From assembly GCA_002731665.1 (NCBI GenBank), contig PCCJ01000003.1, forward strand, positions 1 through 5,847: 5,847 nucleotides of DNA, given 5' to 3'. Below, piece by piece: positions 4,798 to 5,847 of this stretch. The notes beneath the pieces are model-generated. The model saw only the letters and a list, made by a program, of their open reading frames with translations. It was not told the origin of the DNA and made no database searches. Every line of letters begins with the position of its first letter. Within the stretch, counting starts at the first letter, position 1. This DNA comes from Actinomycetota bacterium. Its GTDB lineage: Bacteria; Actinomycetota; Acidimicrobiia; Acidimicrobiales; Poriferisodaliceae. A program made the position numbers and the translations under genes.

Positions 4798-5073
4798 ATG
4801 CTGTTTAAATTTGCCTGGACCCATTCGCCTCAAGCCAGAGACAACACCATCAAACAATTTATGGCGACTGGTGGCATGCCACCCGAGGGCGCCACACTTG
4901 TGTCGCGTTATCACAATGTTGACGGAACTGGCGGTTTTGCGATTGTCGAATCCTCAGACGCGGGCGCCCTGGCAGACTATGCGCTTGACTGGAACGGAAT
5001 GATTGAGATCAACATAACGCCTCTAATGGATGATGAAACCATCGGTAACGTTCTGGGCGCAAAATTTTCTTGA
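4798..5073 (+). CDS. DUF3303-like small protein (dimeric alpha/beta-barrel type)
   Basis: The 91-aa protein starts at ATG 4798 with AAGGAG (4786-4791) 6 nt upstream. It matches from memory the DUF3303 pattern: an opening strand MLFKFAWTHSPQARDN, a helix, ATGGMPPEGATLVSRYHNVD (23-42), a strand GGFAIVESSDAGALADYALDW (45-65), and a closing segment on IEINITPLMDDE (69-80). Length fits a single-domain member. Family members are uncharacterised; the sequence pattern suggests a ferredoxin-like fold that pairs into a dimeric alpha/beta barrel, as in many small monooxygenase-like or stress-related proteins. No catalytic residue can be named. It is a soluble cytoplasmic protein, apparently monocistronic, divergent from the methyltransferase and followed by hairpins 150 nt downstream. 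Confidence 0.88.
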   Translation: MLFKFAWTHSPQARDNTIKQFMATGGMPPEGATLVSRYHNVDGTGGFAIVESSDAGALADYALDWNGMIEINITPLMDDETIGNVLGAKFS

Positions 5074-5221
5074 TGTGAACATGCGTGCGATCTAGCCGTT
5101 CTATTGCTTGACGCCTGCTCTGAGCTTGCGATCAAGGTTCCGTTGCGTTTGCTGATCAAAGCGAGGCTAGAGGTTCCCGCAGGTCACTGTTAGGCTTGAG
5201 CGCCTGTTTTCTATCCTGATC

Positions 5222-5261
5222 CTGCGGCATTAGTCAGTAATCGACTAATGCCGCGGCTTTT
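5222..5261 (+). terminator. Rho-independent terminator, 14-bp stem
   Basis: GCGGCATTAGTC (5224-5235) and GACTAATGCCGC (5243-5254) pair perfectly around AGTAATC; one G-U and one G-C pair extend the stem to 5222-5256. It is followed by CTTTT. It is the first strong stop after the DUF3303-like gene, about 150 nt beyond its stop codon. Confidence 0.75.
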
Positions 5262-5314
5262 CGTGGCGCGGGAAGCCATAATAGCGATTATTCCGAGAAC
5301 GACCTGAAATGACG

Positions 5315-5343
5315 AAAGGACCTCCACGAAGGGAGGTCCTTTT
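5315..5343 (+). terminator. Strong Rho-independent terminator, 11-bp stem
   Basis: AAAGGACCTCC (5315-5325) and GGAGGTCCTTT (5332-5342) are exact complements around the 6-nt loop ACGAAG, with TTTT at the 3' side (5340-5343). It lies only about 55 nt past the previous terminator and insulates the next gene. The A-run on the left is short, so the plus direction is favoured. Confidence 0.85.
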
Positions 5344-5362
5344 GTCGCATGCTAAACGGTCA

Positions 5363-5390
5363 TTCACAATTCATGAAAGAATGCTAAGCT
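5363..5390 (+). promoter_or_regulatory. Promoter for the gene at 5428
   Basis: TTCACA (5363-5368) is a good -35, and TAAGCT (5385-5390) with an upstream TGC forms an extended but weak -10; spacing is 16 bp. Transcription would begin near 5397, about 30 nt before the GTG start, after the strong terminator at 5315-5343. Confidence 0.42.
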
Positions 5391-5427
5391 CCGCATCAAA
5401 TTCATCACGAAAGGTAAAGGTGGAACA

Positions 5428-5847
5428 GTGAGCTTCGTATTTCAAACTCATTATCAAGGAGATGACCCATCTGTCTTAATCGACAACATGGATCTTTTTA
5501 ACGAATTAGTTCAAGGGTCAGGCTCTTCAGGAATGCTTCTTTTTCAGCAAATTGCAGCAGGTGAACTGACGGGCTTGTGCGTAGCAGCCAGCATGTGGGA
5601 CAGCGTTCAGGGTGGTTGGAATGGCTTGTCCGCCATGTACGCCGACCCAAGGATTCAACAAATAGCAACTTCGGCAGCTTCCCCAACTGCGATCGGTCGC
5701 AATGTGACAAAACTAGAACGCGAGCATGGAAACCCTGGTCCTGGTTACGCAGGATGGACCAGTTTTCAAGGTGATTCTGTAAACGACGAAGAGTTCGCGA
5801 ATATCACTGCTATCGCCGACAAAAATGGAATCACTGCTGTTCGTATG
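5428..5847 (+). CDS. Hypothetical protein, 5' part only (runs off the window)
   Basis: A frame starting at GTG 5428 stays open for 140 codons to the right edge. AAAGGTGG (5416-5423) precedes it by 4 nt, the same arrangement as the lipoprotein start at 511. The chain begins MSFVFQTHYQGDDPSVLIDN and has no signal peptide or membrane helix. The alternation of strand-like (SFVFQTHY, GMLLFQQI, GLCVAASMW) and helix-like stretches, then PTAIGRNVTKLE near residue 86-97, suggests an alpha/beta-barrel (ABM/EthD-like) domain. After a Gly/Pro linker (101-106), YAGWTSFQGDSVNDEEFANI looks like the start of a second, similar half, as if the domain is duplicated. I do not recognise the family and cannot give a function. 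A terminator and promoter of its own make it an independent unit. Confidence 0.75.
   Translation, partial: MSFVFQTHYQGDDPSVLIDNMDLFNELVQGSGSSGMLLFQQIAAGELTGLCVAASMWDSVQGGWNGLSAMYADPRIQQIATSAASPTAIGRNVTKLEREHGNPGPGYAGWTSFQGDSVNDEEFANITAIADKNGITAVRM

Larger units (their letters stand above)
5074..5427. other. Intergenic region with two terminators and a promoter
   Basis: No gene is seen. From 5074 to 5221 there is only a weak hairpin AGGC/GCCT followed by GTTTT (5192-5210), which could be an early termination point for the DUF3303-like gene. Between the two strong hairpins a smaller one, ATAAT-AGCG-ATTAT (5279-5292), is visible. The right end holds the promoter and ribosome site of the next gene. 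Confidence 0.5.

Overview
The window looks like chromosomal sequence from a free-living bacterium with roughly balanced base composition. It contains a lipoprotein with a classical lipobox, Shine-Dalgarno sites of AAGGAG and AAGGTGG type, frequent GTG starts, and one gene that appears to be transcribed without a leader. These traits, together with the protein types (PhyH-family dioxygenase, DUF3303-like protein, UbiE-like methyltransferase), fit a marine or environmental actinobacterium. That placement is inference from style; no marker gene is present. No CRISPR array, transposase, integrase, phage gene or toxin/defence cassette was found.

Layout. 1-510: a 42-aa minus-strand ORF (18-146), a tRNA-like 3' half with a near-perfect palindrome (205-253), then non-coding sequence ending in an extended -10 promoter. 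511-1347 (+): a secreted lipoprotein with an acidic Asp/Ser linker encoded by four 15-bp tandem repeats. 1348-1606: an intergenic region between convergent genes, unusually rich in short repeats, with a Fur/Zur-box-like palindrome and a hairpin. 1607-2470 (-): a PhyH-family Fe(II)/2-oxoglutarate dioxygenase with its metal ligands intact. 2620-3243 (-): a six-helix membrane protein of unknown function with a short terminator-like hairpin. 3244-3549: mostly featureless, with one hairpin. 3550-3807 (-): a short doubtful ORF overlapping the end of the next gene. 3722-4522 (-): a class I SAM-dependent methyltransferase. 4798-5073 (+): a small DUF3303-like protein. 5074-5427: two strong terminator-type hairpins and a promoter. 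5428-5847 (+): the first 140 codons of an unrecognised protein that runs off the window.

The genes do not form an obvious pathway. Most are single units with their own start signals and a hairpin downstream. The dioxygenase and methyltransferase may act on small molecules, but nothing here identifies a substrate or links them. I see ordinary housekeeping/accessory sequence and no convincing new multi-gene system. The points most worth a second look are the repeat-rich segment at 1370-1524, the tRNA-like remnant near 205-253, and a possible family resemblance between the short ORF at 3550-3807 and the truncated protein at the right edge.
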